NCBI RefSeq assembly: GCF_964340395.1
Contig: NC_135549.1
Location: forward strand, 19,135,842 to 19,199,841
Length of the DNA: 64,000 bases
Source of the DNA: Glandiceps talaboti
Taxonomy: Eukaryota; Hemichordata; Enteropneusta; Spengelidae
Direction: 5' to 3'
A program made the position numbers and the translations under genes. Shown here piece by piece: positions 37,776 to 50,171 of this stretch (position 1 is its first letter; the number at the start of each line of letters is the position of its first letter). Below the pieces are notes generated by a model. It ran no database searches, was not told the origin of the DNA, and saw nothing but the letters and a program-made list of their open reading frames with translations.

Positions 37776-39139
37776 AAGACTACTTCTTGCAAGGACAAAA
37801 TTAGGTAAAAACAACAGGGGTGCCTCTGGTGGAAGTTCAGGTGTCAATGCTTAAATTTCAGTTTGTGGATATCTATGGAAGTTATTGTGTAACACTAACA
37901 TTGATTGTTAAAACATATAGCATTCTATCAATAAACTGAGTCATGAGATCCTGACCCCTGTGGGGTTTACATTTTGATAAGTTACTGACACTAATTACAT
38001 TATGTATCTTTACATAAAAACTAGTCTCATTTCTGCTTACCATGAGCAAGCAAATATACTGATGTTTTTTCACTTGTTGTATGTAATGTCATTCTTGTCA
38101 TTTAACCACAGGGACTTGGAATTGGCCATGTTTGTTTACAAATAGTTGTTTTAAATTTTAAGGAGTTGATGCATTATCTGTAAAATTGATGGCAAATTAG
38201 GTCAAAGTTGAAACTTTGCATTCACCACATGTAGACATTGCATCTGATGTGTTGATTCTTGACATATTACTACTCAGTTGATTCGTTATCTGTTGTAACA
38301 AGCCTCTTGTCAGTAATAAAAGTGTTCTTTGAAAGTAAAATCCTTCTGTTTTGATTTGTGCTTTCAGCAGTTGTCTGTGTGTGTGTGTGTACATACATAC
38401 ATGTGTATTTACGTATGTATGTGTCTGTGCACATTAACTTCATGTTTGAGACTAATACGTGTAACTTTTGCATTCCTATGTGTGTATGTAAGTGCATGTG
38501 TATGGACCACAGTTGTGGCAAAATTATCTGACTACATTTATACTCAGTCCAAAAACTAGGCAGATCTTGCTGTAATACTAAATACACTGTTTTACAGTGG
38601 TTATTAAACGGTTTTAATGTGTACATGTAGTTTAGTCTGTAGGGACAGTATTGATGAAAAAATTAGTGTTTTGATAAGAAGATAAAAATAAAATACATCT
38701 ACTCGACCGAAAATAATGAAATGAGAATTTATGAGTTCATATTGCATGTCCGAATAAAAGCAACCTGTGCATAAACAATGTGGAAATATAGTAGGGGTCT
38801 GTATGTTTGTTTTATGCCAAGTCAGAAATCAGTCGTGTGTGAAGCTATGGTGGTATGATTTGTTATAATAATAAGGGACAAGATCATTAATTCAATGTAG
38901 TGGACGGTTATCATAGATGGCCAAGAGTTGCACACAACTCATGAAGTCTCAAAACCATTTTTTTGTCGGTTAATGTCTAACTGTCAGGTTCTGATCCCAG
39001 TCGGCCACGAGGCAATCATTCCAGCTTGATTGTTTAAAACACTTCGTGTGGGACAATTGAGTATAACTTCTATGGGGGACGGGCAGTCTTTCACAGTGAT
39101 GGTGAACACTTCCCTACTAAGTTTTCAGAGGTTACTGCA

Positions 39140-40078
39140 ATGGTTGACCCAGTCAACTTAAGTAGTGAAGGGTTAATGAGTGCACATGCATTAGTACGCC
39201 CAGGTGAAAGGTTATATCCTGTTAGGGTAATAAATGTAAATAACCAGGATGTATGGATAGGTAAAGGCAAATGTGTCGGTCTGTTGAGGATAGATCGTTC
39301 TAGTAATTTTGACATGGAAAAATTTCCAGAGACCAAAATAGTAGTTAAGCAAGAGACAGCACCCTCTAGTGTTAGGTCATGTACAGTAAAACATAACTCC
39401 CATGTGCCAAGTCATGTTCAAGACTTGTATGATCGTAACATTCAACATTTGTCATCTGATGAACAGAAACAATCTTATGATTTATTAGTTCGCAATGCTG
39501 ATGTGTTTAGTAAACATGCTATGGACATGGGAGAGACAGACGTGGTGAAGCATAGTATAGATACTGGTGATGCTAAGCCTATTAAACAAACACCATTTAG
39601 AGCTCCTTTTTGGAAGAAAGCAGAGATTGATAGGCAAATAGTCTGATTCTCCTTGGTCTAGCCAGTGTTTGCTGGTTGGTAAAAAGGATGGTTTTCAACG
39701 TTTGGAATGACTATAACTAATGCACAACCGATTCCCAGAATACAGGATAATCTGGTGAGTTTTGGTGGTTCTAAGTACTTTTCCTTTCTTGATCTTAATC
39801 AGGGATTCCATCAAGTCACACTAGATAGGTACAGTAGAGAGAGGTCAGCCATAGTTATACCATCAGGGAAGCTATTAGAGTGGACTAAAATGCCAATGGT
39901 GTTGTGTGGTGCACCGGGTACTTTTGAAAAGTTGATGAAAAAGGTTTTTCATGAGTTGCAATGGGAAGTCGTCTTGCTTTATTTGGACGATATTATTGTA
40001 ATGGGGTCAACCTTTGAGCAACACCTTGCCCAGTTGCAAATGGTATTTGATAGGTTGCGATCAGCTGGCTTGGCTTGA
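39140..40078 (+). pseudogene. Gypsy pol remnant (protease linker and reverse transcriptase)
   Basis: Two frames (39140-39646 and 39707-40078) carry conserved Ty3/Gypsy pol sequence separated by a stop and a deletion. The second contains RT motifs A (LDLNQGFHQ), B (degraded, around LCGAPGTFEKLM) and C (YLDDI). It belongs to the element at 39000-41640 and encodes no complete enzyme. Confidence 0.85.
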
Positions 40079-40249
40079 AGTTCAAACCCAAAAAGTGTGA
40101 ACTTTTTGCTGTCCGGGTAGAGTTTTTTGGTTATGTGGTCTCTGGAAATGGGGTCTCTACAGATCCTAAAAAGACAGAAGTTATTAAAATTGCGGCCTAC
40201 TCCGTGTAATGTTACGGAGGTGCGCAGTTTCTTGGGATTAGCGTCTTAC

Positions 40250-40674
40250 TGTTACGATCCAAAATATCGTATTTCGGAATTATGGGAATAAATTCTACAT
40301 TTCGGCATTGTAGGCCATAGGTCAGAAATAGACTGGCGATGACGAAGCTGGGCAAACATGATGTATCTGAAATTCACATGATTGGTGAAAGAAAAGTATA
40401 TAATAACTTTTATGATGGCGTGATCTTATGGCATGAATTTCTATATTTAGTTGTTGTGTAAATTCCATTGTATTCGAAGTATACTTAAGATGAGAATAAA
40501 AACATCCAGAAGCTCTCGGGTAGGTGATTCTGGCAAGCCGAAATCTCTTCTCAGTCGTGACTAATCCCCGACTTGGACCTGAACGATCCCGTACGAGAGT
40601 ATGAGAGTGTGAGTGCCAGAGTGCAACGTCAGAACTATCCATACTTATACCGTTCAACTCTATGACTCCCAACA
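40250..40674. mobile_element. Nested solo LTR, 425 bp
   Basis: The insertion begins TGTTACG and ends CCAACA (TG...CA, ends TGTT/AACA) and is flanked by the direct repeat TTAC at 40246-40249 and 40675-40678. It interrupts the Gypsy pol between the RT and RNase H regions; ignoring it, the host element reads on in frame at the junction. An antisense ORF of 117 codons lies inside (complement of 40322-40675) but resembles no protein I know. Confidence 0.75.
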
Positions 40675-41959
40675 TTACTACAGACGGTTTATAATGGACT
40701 TTGCCACTTAGCTAAACCATTTAATGAGCTAACTTAAAATAATGCGACTTTTACATGGACACCTGAGTGCCAGAATGCATTTGATGGGTTAAAAGAATTG
40801 TCGCCGGTATTGTCCTATCTATTAGAACAGGATGAATTCATCCTAGATACTGATGCTAGCCATTTTGGTATAGGAGCCGTATTGAGTCAAGTTCAGGAAG
40901 GGATTGAACGACCTATCAGTTTTGCTAGTCGTGTTGGCCACTGGTGAGCGAAATTATTGTGTCACTCGCAAGGAATTACTCGCAGTTGTCAACTACACGA
41001 AGTATTTTCGTCATTATTTGTTTGGTAGATCCTTTACTATCCGTACTGATCATACATCATTGGTTTGGATATTGACATACACTCACTAGGGTGAGACTTA
41101 AATACTACTGGTCTGGTATGTCAGTTGATGTGCGGACATATGTTTGTAGTTGTGATCAGGGTGCAATAAGTAAATCGGCAGCTGGTCAGAAACGTCTGTA
41201 CGATCGATTTGCGTCAAATAAGGGTTTTACTGTAGGTGAATTTGTGTGGCTGAAGGATGAGTGGAGAGTGATCCCCTAAGCTCCTTCTGAGGTGAATAAC
41301 TCTGCTGAGTTGTATAAGAAAGAAAGAAAGTTTGAAGATGGTTCAGGTCAGGATGAGTGTGAGAAACTCCAGTCAGGTGGACATACCATGTAAGATGTCC
41401 ATGAGGAGGACAATGTGGGTAGTGTAGATGAAAGTAAACCTTGGATTAGGAGAAGGTACCCTAATTGGGTTAGGAAACCTGTTGATTATTATCGATTAGG
41501 CAGGTTGTCATCTGCTATACATCGTAGGTGTTACGACTTTATCTTTGTGTGGACACAAAGGTCGGGTGGTGGTGGTGGGGGGGGGGGGGTTGTCGTGAAA
41601 TCGACACAGTGCCCTCAGTGACTGATCTGGTCTGTGGGTTCCCCTTGGTTGAAGCTCGATATGTGTGGCACATGGTAATCACATGAAGGGTTGATGGCCC
41701 ACAGACAGATCATGTGATCCCTGTCCAGAGGGGCGTTCCCCAGTGGTCAACAATTAAGTTAGTTTCCATCTTAACATTGTGCTGTGTGGTTCATCATCAT
41801 CATCTGAGCATCGTTTTCTTGTAAAACCCCATCCAGAGATCTTGTGTCTTGATCTGCTGCACTTTTTTAATGTGTCGGGAAAACTATTAGGGATCAACTA
41901 GTCATCGTTGAACCTGCTTACTCAGTGGGTTTTGGGGCGATGCCCCCACTGAATTCCGC

Positions 41960-42370
41960 AACAGTATTATCTTAACTATATTATTTGCCATTCTTACGAA
42001 CCAGATGTTCAAATTAAAATGGGGATATATCTTACAAACCGTTGCAAATAAACGTCAATAAATTGTACTTGTGGACACTCTGTCTGTCCGTTCCAGTATT
42101 GTATTGTATTGTACGAGTGGGTCTTTACATAAATCTGAATTTACGTAGACTGCATTTTATTCCTTTTATTGCAAGAGGTGAAAACATTATGTATTGAAGA
42201 TTATCGCAAGTTAACGTTGTCATGTTACACCGTATGTTATATTATTGGATGTCAAAATCCAGATCAAACGTGTGTGCTGCATGTAGCACGACGAGTGGTC
42301 TGGGATAAACACACCCACACACTTGAATCATCCCCAACCCAAACCATAAATCCGTATCATCCTAGAACCG
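41960..42370. repeat. Duplicon fragment matching 49556-49910
   Basis: Long near-identical phrases are shared with the region upstream of dispanin copy A: CTATATTATTTGCCATTCTT, TTATTGCAAGAGGTG, GATTATCGCAAGTTAACGTT and ATTATTGGATGTCAAAATCC. This is the edge of another copy of the dispanin repeat unit whose gene is not present here. Confidence 0.75.
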
Positions 42371-42375
42371 CAAGC

Positions 42376-42490
42376 CCCCCCCCCCACACACACACACAGA
42401 CAGACACATGCATATACACAGACACTCGTAATGATACATACATACATACATACATACATACATACATACATACATACATACATACATAAT

Positions 42491-42580
<90 letters not shown>
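42376..42580. repeat. Microsatellite block: (CA)n, (CATA)n, (AT)n
   Basis: A C-run and CA repeat (42376-42402), a CATA repeat (42435-42487) and a pure AT repeat of about 84 bp (42497-42580) follow one another. ORFs across it are repeat artefacts. Confidence 0.95.
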
Positions 42581-42582
<2 letters not shown>

Positions 42583-42949
42583 TATCCATGCAATCACCTC
42601 AAATTCTTCACATCAACTAAAAGAATCTGTCAAATACGTGTAGTGATCCTAGACATCGCAGGTAAAAATTAAAAATGGAATTAAATGCTTATCAATTAGA
42701 AATGAATATCTGATCTTTTCATTTAAAGTGTGTTAACAAATTCTTCACAATGTGCTATTTCTTGAATGGGATAATTACCAGTAATTGCTATTCCATTACA
42801 AAATTGCATCATATTGATTAATAGGAGGCATAATTCTAGCAAGTGGATTGGGTGTCATAAACCTAGTAATACCTACCAATACCACAGAGAGTCTGCAACA
42901 TACAGGGACACAAGGGTAATTCACAATAAACAGACAAGTAGACGGGTGG

Positions 42950-42961
42950 GTGGGAGGGAGG

Positions 42962-43043
<82 letters not shown>

Positions 43044-43104
43044 GACAGACAGACAGACAGACAGAGAGAGAGAGAGGAGGAGGGAGGGAGGGAGGGAGGG
43101 AGGG

Positions 43105-43168
<64 letters not shown>
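42950..43168. repeat. (GA)n and (GACA)n microsatellite block
   Basis: GGGA repeats, about 26 GA units (42966-43018), and two long GACA runs ending at 43168. The Ser-Val-Cys-Leu-type ORFs on the minus strand are translations of the repeat. Confidence 0.95.
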
Positions 43169-43169
<1 letters not shown>

Positions 43170-43449
43170 TTAGAAGGGAGAAAGCGAATAGATAGATACA
43201 GCTATTCATCATTTAATAAACTTACCAAAAAATGAAAGAAAAAAAAAAGGCTGTGAATGTTTCCGTTTTCTATCTAATGCATGTTACAATGTATAGCTTG
43301 ATAAAATAGTGGTTTAAATATCGCGACAGATAGGTATGATGAAACGAAATATTGAGACAAACTGTATAGTAAAGGAGAGCAGGAATGAAATAGCATCGTA
43401 TTAATGTCTGATCCTGAAATGAAATGAATACACGCACTTTAATTATATG

Positions 43450-44520
43450 AATGGTGCACACACTTTGATTGTAGTGGCCACAAGAATGAACACAAATTTG
43501 ATTGTAGTGAATTACAAGAATGCATACACTTTGATTGTAGTGGATTATATGAATGCACACACTTTGATTGTAGTGCATTACAAGAATACACGCACTTTGA
43601 TTTTAGTGAAGTATATGAATGCACACACTTTTATTTTAGTGCATTGCAAGAATATTTACACTTTGATTCTAGTGAATATATTACACACACTTTGATTGTG
43701 GAAGAATGTACACACTTTGACTGTAGTGGATTACACGAATATACACACTTTGATTGTAGTGGATTATAAGAATCACACAATTTGATTCTAGTGACTTATA
43801 TGAATGGTGCACACACTTTGATTGTAGTGGATTACAAGTATGCACACACTTTGACTAGTGGGTTACAAGAATGTACACACTTTGATTGTAGTGGATAACA
43901 AGAATGTACACACTTTGATTGTAGTGGATAACAAGAATGTACATACTTCGATTGTAGTTGATTACAAGAATGTACATACTTTGATTGTAGTGGATTACAA
44001 GAATGTATACACTTTGATTGTAGTGGATTACAAGAATACACACACTTTGATTTTAATGAGTTATATGAATGCACACACTTTGATTGTAGTGGAAGAATGT
44101 ACACTCTTTGATTGTAGTGGATTACAAGAATGTACACACTTTGATTGTAGTGGATTACAAGAATACACACACTTTGATTTTAATTTGTTATGTGAATGCA
44201 CACACTTTTAATGATTGTAGTGGAAGAATGTATACACTTTGATTGTAGTGGTTTACAAGAATGTACACACTTTGACTGTAGTGGATTACAAGAATACACA
44301 CACTTTGATTTTCATGAGTTATATGAATGCACACACTTTGGTTGTATTGGAAGAATGTATACACTTTGATTGTAGTGGATTACAAGATTGCACACACTTT
44401 GATTGTAGTGCATAATACAAGAATGTATACACTTTGATTGTAGTGGATTACAAGAATGTTCATACTTGGGGATTACAAGAGTGTACACACTTTGATTGTA
44501 ATGGCATACAAGCTTGTCTT
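43450..44520. repeat. 33-bp satellite array, copy next to dispanin A
   Basis: About thirty copies of a unit close to TACACACTTTGATTGTAGTG followed by GATTACAAGAATG (33 bp), with many copies shortened or altered. It starts 185 bp beyond the stop codon of dispanin A and matches the larger array at 55556-57590. Confidence 0.9.
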
Positions 44521-44614
44521 AACAACGAGTAACACTGAAGTAAATCACTTTGTCTATGTGCCACACTCGTTTGTAGCATTCATATAAAATGTAAAAGTAT
44601 ACTGTTTCAATTGG

Positions 44615-44620
44615 TTTATT
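44615..44620 (-). terminator. Poly(A) signal of dispanin A
   Basis: Reverse-strand AATAAA lies about 85 bases after the stop codon. The same hexamer in the same context (TTGGTTTATTTACAAG on the + strand) is kept behind copy C. Confidence 0.6.
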
Positions 44621-44704
44621 TACAAGCCTAGCATGTGGCCTTTCTAATGTGTTCAGTTAGCAATAAACAATTGTGGTATATACAGAAAGCGCTTTACTTT
44701 GGTG

Positions 44705-47700
44705 TTACGGACTGTATATTTCTTTGTAAAGACCGGTAGCATACAGAACTATCCAGGTGACTATAATGACGAATCCAGCTATGGTTGAGGATATGTTTAA
44801 GCACTTAGCCGATTGTGATGCTTGCTGTGCCTGCAGCATATCTCCTTTCTGTAGGGCAGTTTGCACCTAACAAAAAGTAAAAATATGAAACAATTGTTAC
44901 ATAAAACTAGCGCCAATGGCATTGAAGCACTAAGTATAGGTGTCCATTTGCTGATTGATTGTCTAGCTGCCTATCCAAACTTATTGTTATCTTTACAATA
45001 TGCACGATCATTTGGCTGTTCCTATGGGAGTGGTCATGTTGCTAGATATATTTGCATACATTTTTTGAATGTTCATTCACTAGTCTATGAATCCTTGTTA
45101 TTATCTTTGCAATATATGTGACCATGGCTGGCTTGGTCTTGTTGCTAGCCCATTTGCATGTGAATGTTCACTTGTCTAAGAATCCCTGTTGTTAATTGTG
45201 TGAAATACACCACCGTTTGGCTGTTGCTATGGGCGTAGTTACGGTTGCTAGGGTTATTTGCATACATTGTTCGAATCTTTACTCATCACTTGCCTACAAG
45301 ATGTTGTTATTTAACCAAAATATTCTGCCATTTGGTTGTTGCTAAGGGCGTGGTCATGGTTTCTAGGGCCAATTGTACCAAAATATTTTGAAGAAAATCT
45401 GCAGAATAATACTTATAGAAACATATCACCAAGTTTCAGTCTCATTGATCAAGTACTTTTTGAGATATAAGTTTTTGACCAAAATTCGTATTTTTACACC
45501 TAATTTGTATATCACTGATGAAATCATTATATGCTTAATATTTCCTCATCTATACACCCACAGATACATCCCCATTAAATTTCAGACCAATCTGCTCAGT
45601 AATTTTGGAATTAAAGATTTTTAACCAAAAGGACACATTTTAGCCCTAATTTGCATATCACTGACGGGATCATCATGTCGTGAACAATTCTTCTAAACAC
45701 CCTTAAGAATGTTTCCACCAAATTTCAGACCGATAGGAGCTTACGGGTTACTTGCAAGTTTGATGGAATCTACCATATTGGGCAATACGTGAGAAAAATA
45801 AGAGTAAAATTTGTAAGATACGGCTTTCCTCTTATATTTTGCAAGATAAGGGACTGAAATTCGTAATAATTACAACAATTTCAAAACGTAAACTTCATTC
45901 GGTATATCATACAACTTGAACATTTTGGCCACAATAGAGATTTTGTGCCTTCGGGCAGGTGTTATAAAAGTGGGCATATATGAATGAAAATAGGGTACTT
46001 ATTTTTGATTGGTATTAGGTAATACAACTTTACTCTGTTTTTGTACTCGAGAAAAAAATAACATGAAACAACATAGCCCAAGTTTGTGCCTGTTATTCAA
46101 TAAATTGCAAGTATTAACCACACGTAGAAGGTTTGTTATTGTTCGTACAGGAAGTGATTTGAAAACAATTAACTCTGTAAGTATAAATTTATAATTTTAA
46201 TCACAGTAAACAAGAGTTGTTAAACTTTCGCTTCATCGTGGCATTTCAAAATAATTACCCACTCTTATCCATCACATAGCCCTCAAGCAGGGCATTTTAC
46301 CTTACAATCAACATGACTGTACAAACCCCATATACAACATTTACATCCATACACAGTCAATGTTCTTATTAGTCTCAGTGAAAGGAGCATCCATTGAAAA
46401 CATCCGTTAACAGATGCTAGAATCAAAGTTGGCTTACTTACTTCGCTAGATTTAAAAATGGCGATCAGTCCAAGTATCCAGCAGCAACAAAGACAATTCA
46501 ACACGGACCAACACATGTAATCATTTGGAGGTTCTGTAATTATAGTTGATTGGATACTACCGATGGGCATTGCTATCAACTGTAAGTAATAGATTTACTC
46601 GCATATTAAAATTCAGGCAAATAATAAAATAAACAAACAGGCAGGCAGGCAGGCTAACACACACACACACACGCGCGCGCGCGCGCGCACGCACGCACGC
46701 ACGCACGCACGCGTACGTATATGTGCACACACAGACGCGCGCACGCACATACACATGTTCACGCACATACATCCATCCATCCATACATACATACATACAC
46801 ACACATACATACATACATACATACATACATACATACATACAAACGATCACACTGTATCAGATATGTCTATTTCAGGAATTTGTATGGCTCTGTTGATGAA
46901 GATCGATTGACGGAGGCGGAAGTCGCTTGAATCACATGGAATTAATACATGACCAATACATTTAGGCCATTTCGAAAGCTATCAAATCAGTGTTCACAAA
47001 CACCTGTCTCAAAATCTAATGTTTGGATAGTCATGTACGGCTACCTGTCACTTCTCAATCACGTGATATGTCTGATCTTGGGATCGTTTCCCATTCGGGC
47101 GTTTGTTACAAATATGACGAAGTTACGTATAAGCTTACTCCGAGGTTTTTTAAACGAGTTTTGTAGGTTTTTCTCTAGTCTGGATGCCAACTGTGTGAGT
47201 GGACGTTTAATGGTAACGATACTGTAAAGGAACTAGACAAATTTTTTCTCCAGAACAAGGCAATTGCCGAGCAGCACATTTACGCATTAAAATACTCCTT
47301 AATATACTTATCATCATGGTTTTTTTTACTAACAAAGTGGGGTTTTCAGTTTGTGAACGTTTTTAAGCTTTGCTAATACATAGCCTAGTCACTCAGGTGA
47401 AAGAACGTTTTGGCTTGGCAACACGTGTACTATTCAAGTGGTTATTGAGCGACGTACAGTTTCATTATCAGGTGTACATGTACTGTGTTAAAACAGTTCT
47501 GTTCAAAGTTTGCATGGTTTGAACGGGGATGGGGCGAAGAGTTGTACAACGTCGACTTATTTGACACAGAAAAACTAATATATTTTTGAAAATTTTACCA
47601 TTTCTGAGAACAAGTATTGAGCAAGAATGTTGTGTTAGCAGTGTACTGCTGGGACATTCCATAGCTATAATCGCCAAATTTGAAGACACTAATACTGACA

Positions 47701-49400
47701 AAGTTGAAGAACAGAAGATAAAGCAAAATGAGGAAGTACGAATTCGGGATTACACGTCGAAGTGAAGATTAATCAAACGGAAGGAAATGTGATATATGTA
47801 AATATTGACAAGAAATAATTGAGCTAATATGTGGATGAAAATAAATATTTTGCCATCTTCAACTGCTTGATGTCGGATGTTGTTTGATCTATACAAGAAT
47901 GTGTAGTGTAATATTGCACTAGTCCAGTGCATTACCCTGATATTCCATCATGCCAGTGCAATATCTGGATATTGCACTGGACGAGTGCAATATTACACAA
48001 TGTCAGTCCAATCATATAGATAACTAGTCTATCTGCTAGACCTCGGATGTTCTTCCGATAGAATACGACACACGCCCGAACATCGCTATCGAGGATGGAA
48101 GAAGCCCTCACTGCGAACTTCGTTCGCTTATAGTATCGAAAGAAAGCCCGAACGTCTAGCAGCAAGACTAATAGATAACGCACTAGAAACGTGAAGTGGT
48201 GTTATCACTGATATACACCATGATGGCAGTAAATGATGATGCTTGTGACAAGTGATCAAGAATGAATATGTTGACACCAAAGTGCAGCGTATCCACACTC
48301 GTGAATGGTCTCAGTGTTGGAAAGGTCGTGACAGTATGACAGGTATATACTAAGAATGATGGGTTGGAAAATTATGACATCTGGCGCTACGTTTTCATCG
48401 TGCAATAGTTAAAAAAAAAATACACGTCACTGTTATCAACAACAGAAAGGTCATGACCTGACCCTTTCATCATTGCTCTAGAATTTATATATTTTCGCAC
48501 TAATCGAAAACTTTCATAAACTCACTTATCGTACAGAAATTCACTGATAAAATTTATTTGCTATAAATACTTAGTTACAATGGTGAAAAAATACCTACCT
48601 CAGATGATTGAGGCATATCGCCAACATGTGCTTCAGAATCTGTATATGGTGGCAATTCGTTTTTGAGCAAATCGCCTAGGGTAAGAGACATAACCGCTGT
48701 GTTAATTACATGTAAATCACAATGTTCCCATGTCCTGCAGTGGATTGCAAAATATCGCCAAGTGGCTCTGTTTGAAACAACCACTGCACTCAGAAACCAA
48801 TGCATACAGTATCTTGCAACATTTTGTCTAAATGAAAAACAGTGAACTGACATGTCACCACACGCAGAGTCGACTTGTTGCAGTGTGTTGGTTTAAATGA
48901 TTTATTGCATTGAGACTAAATGACTTGTAACAATAAATTGCAATCTTGCTATTACAGTGTGGTATGTACAGTTTCTCTATCAACTACAGCCTCAAGCTCA
49001 ATCGTCCTCACATTTGTTCAAATCTCAGTCTAGTTCCTGACGACCGTGTTTCGATTTACGCTACGTAATGTAATGTGTGAAGATAACGTTAGGGTAAATC
49101 GAGACAGGCTCGCCAGGAACTACTATTCAAAATCTATAGTCTTTGTTTTCATAAAGTTGCCGACATTTTGTTGCATCACGACTATATAAATTCATTTGCC
49201 TTTTGTAGGTTACGTCATATTTTCAAAATCTGGAATGTCTGGATGGATACTCTAGTATTTCCTTGTTAAATAAATGTCAACTCTTTTGGAACTATGGTTA
49301 AAAGTTGGCCCTGGGTAAAGAGTTACAAATATGAGAAATCATCACCGCACCTTGAAGAAACCAGACGAATTTGGCTTACTTTTTCGTAATGTCCTTCCAT
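44705..49400 (-). CDS. Dispanin/CD225 (IFITM-like) gene, copy A; one-base frameshift in exon 1
   Basis: Exons homologous to copy C are 49400-49380, 48675-48599, 46579-46442 and 44866-44705, with conserved GT-AG sites. Exons 3 and 4 are intact and encode the CD225 domain: a first membrane segment with the cysteine cluster NCLCCCWILG, a loop with KGDMLQAQQASQSAKCLN, and a second membrane segment ending YKEIYSP. Exon 1 has five As before the donor where copy C has six, so reading from the same ATG runs out of frame in exon 2 and stops early. An in-frame ATG near the end of exon 2 could still give a 105-aa protein with the full CD225 domain. A sequencing slip in the A run is also possible. IFITM-family proteins sit in endosomal or plasma membranes and many restrict virus entry; function here is unknown. 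Confidence 0.8.
44930..45775. mobile_element. Dispersed repeat (same family as 10730-12150), truncated
   Basis: The GGCTGTTGCTATGGGCGTAG and TTTGCATACATT modules and the CCAATCTGCTCAGTAATTTTGG modules are recognisable in order. The microsatellite tail is absent, and the copy stops near 45735 within a module. It lies in the last intron of dispanin A. Confidence 0.7.
46639..46842. repeat. Mixed microsatellite: GCAG, CA, CG, GCAC, CATA
   Basis: A run of short tandem motifs, including a CG-alternating stretch (46671-46688), lies in intron 2 of dispanin A just upstream of exon 3. Copies B and C carry a comparable block at the same place. The long Tyr-Val-Cys-Met ORFs are repeat translations. Confidence 0.95.
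47901..47998. mobile_element. Small palindromic element in dispanin A intron 1/2 region
   Basis: GTGTAGTGTAATATTGCACT at the left is mirrored by AGTGCAATATTACAC at the right, with a second inner pair (CCAGTGCA, TGCACTGG). A homologous hairpin is present at 61137-61243 in copy C, so it predates the duplication. Confidence 0.7.
48025..48170. mobile_element. MITE, 146 bp, with exact 9-bp target duplication
   Basis: The ends TAGTCTATCTGCTAGAC and GTCTAGCAGCAAGACTA are inverted repeats (15 of 17). ATAGATAAC occurs on both sides (48016-48024 and 48171-48179). In copy C the same place (61251-61259) has one ATAGATAAC and no insert, which confirms the boundaries. No coding capacity. Confidence 0.92.
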
Positions 49401-49438
49401 GTCTTCAGCTTGTGAACTGGTTGCTTGACGTCGTATAA

Positions 49439-49450
49439 GGAAATAGAACT
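49439..49450. promoter_or_regulatory. IRF/ISRE-like element upstream of dispanin A start
   Basis: GGAAATAGAACT on the + strand lies 39-50 bases upstream of the minus-strand ATG. It is close to the IRF consensus GAAANNGAAA(CT) but one A short. The same place in copy C has GGAAACAGAACT. Confidence 0.3.
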
Positions 49451-49555
49451 AAATGTGTTTTAAGAGTTTGAAGTGGTCATGCTGACAGAAACGATAATTA
49501 ATGACCCGTCATAAAGAATCGATCTTTGACGGAATTGTGTTTTGTACTTCTGTTT

Positions 49556-49910
49556 ACTAGTATTATCTTTACTATATTATTTGCCATTCTTACGAACCGG
49601 ATGTTCAAATGTAACGTGGGGATAGATCGCACAAACCACTGCAAATAAACGTCAGTTCCAGTATTGTATTGTTTGAGTGGGTCTTTACAAAAAGTTGAGT
49701 TTACGTAGACTGTATTTAATTCCTCTTATTGCAAGAGGTGGCGACTTTGTGTATTGAAGATTATCGCAAGTTAACGTTGCCATGTTACACCGTATGTCAG
49801 ATTATTGGATGTCAAAATCCAAATTAAACGTGTGTACTGCATGTAGTACGAATAGTGGTTGGAGATAAAATACCCACATACTTGAATCATCGCCAACCTA
49901 AACCACCATA
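49556..49910. repeat. Duplicon segment upstream of dispanin A
   Basis: Homologous to 41960-42370. It runs into a CA microsatellite (49919-49951), then CATA (50060-50105) and ACAG (50132-50170) repeats and the tail of the dispersed repeat family (to about 50235), beyond which copy B of the dispanin unit begins. Confidence 0.7.
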
Positions 49911-49917
49911 ACCCCCC

Positions 49918-49953
<36 letters not shown>

Positions 49954-50129
49954 CATATACATATACATATACACATACACAGACACTTGTAATGATACAA
50001 TCATGTATGTACGTCAGCTATCTATACATATTTTCTTACTCCCATTTATCTAAGTGTGACATACATACATACATACATACATACATACATACATACATAC
50101 ATGCACACACACACACACATACACACCCT

Positions 50130-50171
<42 letters not shown>

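Larger units (their letters stand above)
33563..38930 (+). other. AT-rich region downstream of the death-domain gene
   Basis: No credible gene here. The first part is presumably 3' UTR; the first AATAAA on this strand that I noticed is near 36046. The stretch contains two poly-G tracts (near 33925 and 34397), the degenerate satellite at 35090-35880, a foldback element at 37402-37775 and a short TG-rich tract near 38375. Confidence 0.5.
39000..41640 (+). mobile_element. Decayed Ty3/Gypsy LTR retrotransposon
   Basis: Fragments of pol appear in the usual order. They are a protease/RT-linker region (39140-39646), reverse transcriptase (39707-40190) with YLDDI at about 39980, RNase H (40830-41075) with the DTDAS start and a GIGAVLSQ stretch, part of the integrase zinc-binding arm (41095-41160) and an integrase C-terminal piece (41165-41279). 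The integrase catalytic core is missing. The RT carries altered residues in motifs A and B, several frameshifts and stops, and a deletion near 39646-39660. Gag and the 5' LTR were not found. A possible 3' LTR begins TGTTACGA at 41529. The copy is dead. Confidence 0.85.

Noticed and set aside
40322-40675. 117-codon minus-strand ORF
   Set aside because: It lies wholly inside the solo LTR and resembles no protein I know.
42000-42130. End of a Gypsy 3' LTR in the region shared with 49556
   Set aside because: The similarity continues beyond any plausible LTR end, so the shared block is better seen as part of the dispanin duplicon; only the LTR start at 41529 is suggestive.
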